This document shows, in pieces, positions 49,585-51,694 of a stretch of 51,694 bases of DNA. Position numbers and translations under genes: made by a program. The stretch comes from Alphaproteobacteria bacterium. GTDB taxonomy: Bacteria; Pseudomonadota; Alphaproteobacteria; Rickettsiales; JABDBP01. A model generated the notes under the pieces. That model saw only the letters and a program-made list of their open reading frames with translations, was not told where the DNA came from and did not search any database. Location: NCBI GenBank assembly GCA_013288565.1, contig JABDBP010000011.1, forward strand, positions 1 through 51,694, written 5' to 3'. Numbering within the stretch: the first letter of the stretch is position 1; each line of letters begins with the position of its first letter.

Positions 49585-50487
49585 CTAAGTCTTTGTCATC
49601 TCGAATAAATTCGTTGCCTGTTCACCCAGGAATCCAGTGAATTCTTTTCCATCCGCCAACCCGCGCTCGGCGAGTTCGTAATATGCGTAGCTCCAGTCGA
49701 TTTTGCCGATGGAGCCATCCGTCTCGCGTACGTCGCATTTTTCCATCACCGCTTCGGTTGAGGATTGGCGGAGCTTGGAGCCTTTCTCGCCCTCATATTC
49801 CTTTTTCATTGGGATTCCAGCGCGCTTGAGCGCTTCCACTGTGGCTTCTATATCCGGCCATTCTTTCACATTCTGCTTATTTATCCAGGCGGTGAAATGA
49901 TTGACCGAATTGCCGTGTAATAAAGTCCAGGCGGCGTATTGCGAATGTTTGTTCATATCCTCAATTGCTTTCCGAGCCGGAATGTCCCAATGCCGACCAA
50001 AAAAATCGACCAGGCTTTCGATGAGTGCATGTATGGTACGTTCGTCTAATTCTTCGCCGCACTGCAATGCCGATAACAATTCAAGATCGGTGGAAGTGAG
50101 CGGATCATTGGCGCTTTTTACCGCGTCTTTTATTATCTTCTGTGCCTCAATCGGCAATTTATCAACTTCAAGTTGGCTGATGAAAATCTTTGGGCTGTCG
50201 GAATTTGTTTTATGCTCAAAATGCCAGGCAGTAAGCTTTTTTTCGGTGAAATCGTAACGATCTTTTCGCTGATAGCCGAGTGCCTCAAATATCCGGGAAA
50301 TGGCAATAACTCCGGGTGGCTGCGTGCCGGTTATGCAATTGAAGGTGCGGAAAGCAATGTGGTCATTATGCACAGTACCACCCTTTTGGCTCACCATTTT
50401 CTCATATTGCGCGGCGTAAGGCACCCGGGAATTATACTTCTCCCATAATTTTGCCAGCAATGTGCCTAAAACCCGTTCCGCTTTCAT
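49585..50487 (-). CDS. hglS: 2-oxoadipate dioxygenase/decarboxylase (HglS, DUF1338)
   Basis: A 300-residue DUF1338 protein. From the ATG at 50487 (GTG codons at 50490 and 50493 are alternatives), H43 in 'NDHIAFRTF', H197 in 'SVNHFTAW' and E271 in 'YYELAERG' match the Fe(II) ligands of Pseudomonas putida HglS. R47 matches the Arg (Arg74) that binds the distal carboxylate of 2-oxoadipate. The enzyme converts 2-oxoadipate plus O2 to D-2-hydroxyglutarate and CO2. It is shorter than P. putida HglS and nearer in size to the plant FLO7 form. It is the first gene of the four-gene operon. Confidence 0.92.
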   Translation of the reverse strand: MKAERVLGTLLAKLWEKYNSRVPYAAQYEKMVSQKGGTVHNDHIAFRTFNCITGTQPPGVIAISRIFEALGYQRKDRYDFTEKKLTAWHFEHKTNSDSPKIFISQLEVDKLPIEAQKIIKDAVKSANDPLTSTDLELLSALQCGEELDERTIHALIESLVDFFGRHWDIPARKAIEDMNKHSQYAAWTLLHGNSVNHFTAWINKQNVKEWPDIEATVEALKRAGIPMKKEYEGEKGSKLRQSSTEAVMEKCDVRETDGSIGKIDWSYAYYELAERGLADGKEFTGFLGEQATNLFEMTKT

Positions 50488-50589
50488 CACCACCGCTTTT
50501 AAAGAATTGGCTATGGAATATCAATATGAAGATTTTATCCCACACCCTATAAGAAAATTAAGAGATTACAAAGTTTTAATATTTTAGTA

Positions 50590-50629
50590 ATGCAAAGGTA
50601 ATACGAAACCGTGCATTATGCAAAACGGT
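50590..50629. promoter_or_regulatory. Candidate operator upstream of the lysine-catabolic operon
   Basis: In the divergent gap, TGCATTATGCA (50612-50622) is a perfect palindrome nested between ACCGT (50608-50612) and ACGGT (50625-50629). The 7-mer ATGCAAA also occurs at 50590 and 50618, 28 bases apart. This could bind a regulator of the operon or of the divergent small gene. Confidence 0.3.
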
Positions 50630-50664
50630 GATAAACCATAATTTTAACCATCAGGAGACTTAAT

Positions 50665-50958
50665 ATGAAGCACTTTAAAATCCTTTCCCTTCTTGCGGCG
50701 GTCAGCGCCATAACCGTTGGCAGCATCGCAGCTTATGCGGCTGATGATATGAGCAGCACGACAGTAACCAAGAAAACCCAAACCAAGAAAGTCACTCATA
50801 AGAAATCGGCTGCCAAGAAGCAATCTGCTGCTCCGGCTGCTGCTCCGAAGAAGCACATGCACAGAACCGTTAATACCGGCGGCGCCAAAAGCAACATAAT
50901 CGGCGGTAATAACCGAAATAACGAAACTCAGGACACCCGCCCGGTTTCCGAGCAATAG
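50665..50958 (+). CDS. Small secreted Lys/Ala-rich basic protein
   Basis: A 97-residue protein with a clear signal peptide (cleavage near 'AAYA-ADDMS', residue about 25) and a low-complexity basic body rich in Thr, Lys, Ala and His ('KKTQTKKVTHKKSAAKK', 'PKKHMHRT'), ending in an Asn/Gly/Gln-rich tail. No fold is recognised; it is probably disordered in the periplasm. AGGAGAC is a good ribosome binding site. It is followed by a palindrome and a two-component regulator gene, which may be co-transcribed. Confidence 0.65.
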   Translation: MKHFKILSLLAAVSAITVGSIAAYAADDMSSTTVTKKTQTKKVTHKKSAAKKQSAAPAAAPKKHMHRTVNTGGAKSNIIGGNNRNNETQDTRPVSEQ

Positions 50959-50963
50959 TCAGT

Positions 50964-51040
50964 AGTTGCAAGTTGTAGAAGTTGCAAGTTGCAGGTATAA
51001 GGATTCTTACCTGCAACTCTGCAACTTGTAACTTGCAACT
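50964..51040. repeat. Large word-type palindrome directly before a response-regulator gene
   Basis: The arms at 50964-50997 and 51008-51040 pair almost perfectly over 33-34 bases, differing only by small bulges, around a ten-base loop. Each arm is made of repeats of AGTTGCA. The 3' arm ends five bases before the ATG at 51046, replacing any Shine-Dalgarno. Confidence 0.9.
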
Positions 51041-51045
51041 CTGAT

Positions 51046-51694
51046 ATGCGCGTCCTGCTAATTGAAGACGATAAGGAAACGGCGAAATATATAGCCCAGG
51101 GGTTGCAGGAATCCGGGCATGTCGTTGATCACGCTGAGGACGGCCGCGAGGGGCTGTTCTACTCCACCGAAAATAAATACGATATTCTGATCGTCGATCG
51201 GATGCTGCCGAAGATAACCGGCCTTTCCATAATCCAGTCATTGCGCTCGTCGGGCAACAATACGCCGGTGCTGGTTCTCTCTGCGCTCGGCCAGGTGGAT
51301 GAGCGGGTGAAGGGCTTAAAGGCCGGGTGCGACGATTACCTGGTGAAACCCTTTGCATTTTCCGAGTTGCTGGCGCGGCTGGAGGCTTTAACCCGGCGCG
51401 GCAACTCTACGCCGGAGCAAACCGTCCTAAAAATTGACGACCTGGAGATGAATTTACTCACCCGTGCGGTGACTAGGGGAGGCAAGGAGATTCCTCTGCA
51501 AAACCGGGAGTTCCGACTGCTGGAATATATGATGCGCCATGCTGGCCAAGTGATAACCCGCACGATGCTCTTGGAAAACGTTTGGGATTTCCATTTTGAC
51601 CCGCAGACCAACGTTATTGATGTCCAAGTCAGCCGCCTCCGTAACAAAATTGACAAGGATTTCAAGAAATCTTTGATTCATACGGTGAGAGGGG
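51046..51694 (+). CDS. OmpR/CusR-type response regulator, partial (C-terminus outside window)
   Basis: The frame from the ATG at 51046 stays open to the window edge (216 codons), so the gene is cut. The receiver domain has 'LIEDDKE', acceptor D51 ('ILIVDRMLPKITG'), S79 and K101 ('YLVKPF'). A winged-helix DNA-binding domain follows from about residue 127 ('LQNREFRLLEYMMRHAGQ', 'MLLENVWDFHFDP'). The sequence is closest in feel to the CusR/CopR/QseB group. A sensor kinase gene probably follows outside the window. There is no ribosome binding site; a large hairpin abuts the start. Confidence 0.92.
   Translation, partial: MRVLLIEDDKETAKYIAQGLQESGHVVDHAEDGREGLFYSTENKYDILIVDRMLPKITGLSIIQSLRSSGNNTPVLVLSALGQVDERVKGLKAGCDDYLVKPFAFSELLARLEALTRRGNSTPEQTVLKIDDLEMNLLTRAVTRGGKEIPLQNREFRLLEYMMRHAGQVITRTMLLENVWDFHFDPQTNVIDVQVSRLRNKIDKDFKKSLIHTVRG

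Overview
The window looks like a chromosomal segment of an alphaproteobacterium, probably from an uncultured or deep-branching lineage. The signs are an NDUFA12-type complex I accessory gene beside mlaD, the trmD-rplS-leuC order, a K+-independent membrane pyrophosphatase and an AspRS with a Gln/Glu-tRNA-pathway type signature. leuC, argG, carAB and pyrF point to a free-living or metabolically competent cell rather than a reduced endosymbiont. No phage, insertion sequence, rRNA operon or CRISPR array is visible.

Layout. 1-0.7 kb: mlaD (cut by the window edge) and NDUFA12, minus strand. 0.9-4.0 kb: a Lys1-type saccharopine dehydrogenase with an unusual C-terminal extension, divergent from a sarcosine-oxidase-like FAD amine oxidase. 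4-10 kb: aspS, rnd-pyrF, an alpha/beta hydrolase and an unknown 402-residue protein. 10.5-13.4 kb: an overlapping histidine kinase / REC-ATPase regulator / apaG operon. 13.4-19.1 kb: argG-carA-carB; both Car subunits resemble the CAD/Bacteroidetes type. 20-28 kb: a giant soluble hybrid kinase with nine exact 276-bp HAMP repeats, a second hybrid kinase, a single-domain receiver and a receiver remnant. 28-35.8 kb: cspA, cysQ, then rpsM-rpsK-rpoA-rplQ joined to trmD-rplS-leuC-lipA. 35.8-41.3 kb: hppA, a small-ORF cluster and groESL. 41.5-45.6 kb: rlmI, an anion porin and a sulfate-binding protein. 45.6-50.5 kb: a tight four-gene lysine-catabolic operon. 50.7 kb to the end: a small secreted basic protein and an OmpR-type regulator cut by the edge.

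The most interesting content is metabolic. The operon at 45.6-50.5 kb encodes, in transcription order, a DUF1338/HglS 2-oxoadipate dioxygenase-decarboxylase, a saccharopine-reductase-type dehydrogenase, an ALDH7 aminoadipate-semialdehyde dehydrogenase and a D-2-hydroxyglutarate dehydrogenase. With the Lys1-type enzyme 43 kb away, this gives almost the whole route lysine -> saccharopine -> aminoadipate semialdehyde -> 2-aminoadipate -> (aminotransferase not seen) -> 2-oxoadipate -> D-2-hydroxyglutarate -> 2-oxoglutarate.

The most interesting non-coding content is a set of intergenic palindromes whose arms are built from reiterated short words. They sit directly against the start codons of leuC, a membrane protein gene and the terminal response regulator, with a weaker case at groEL. 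A separate 78-nt hairpin upstream of cspA displays a strong Shine-Dalgarno and a seven-codon ORF.
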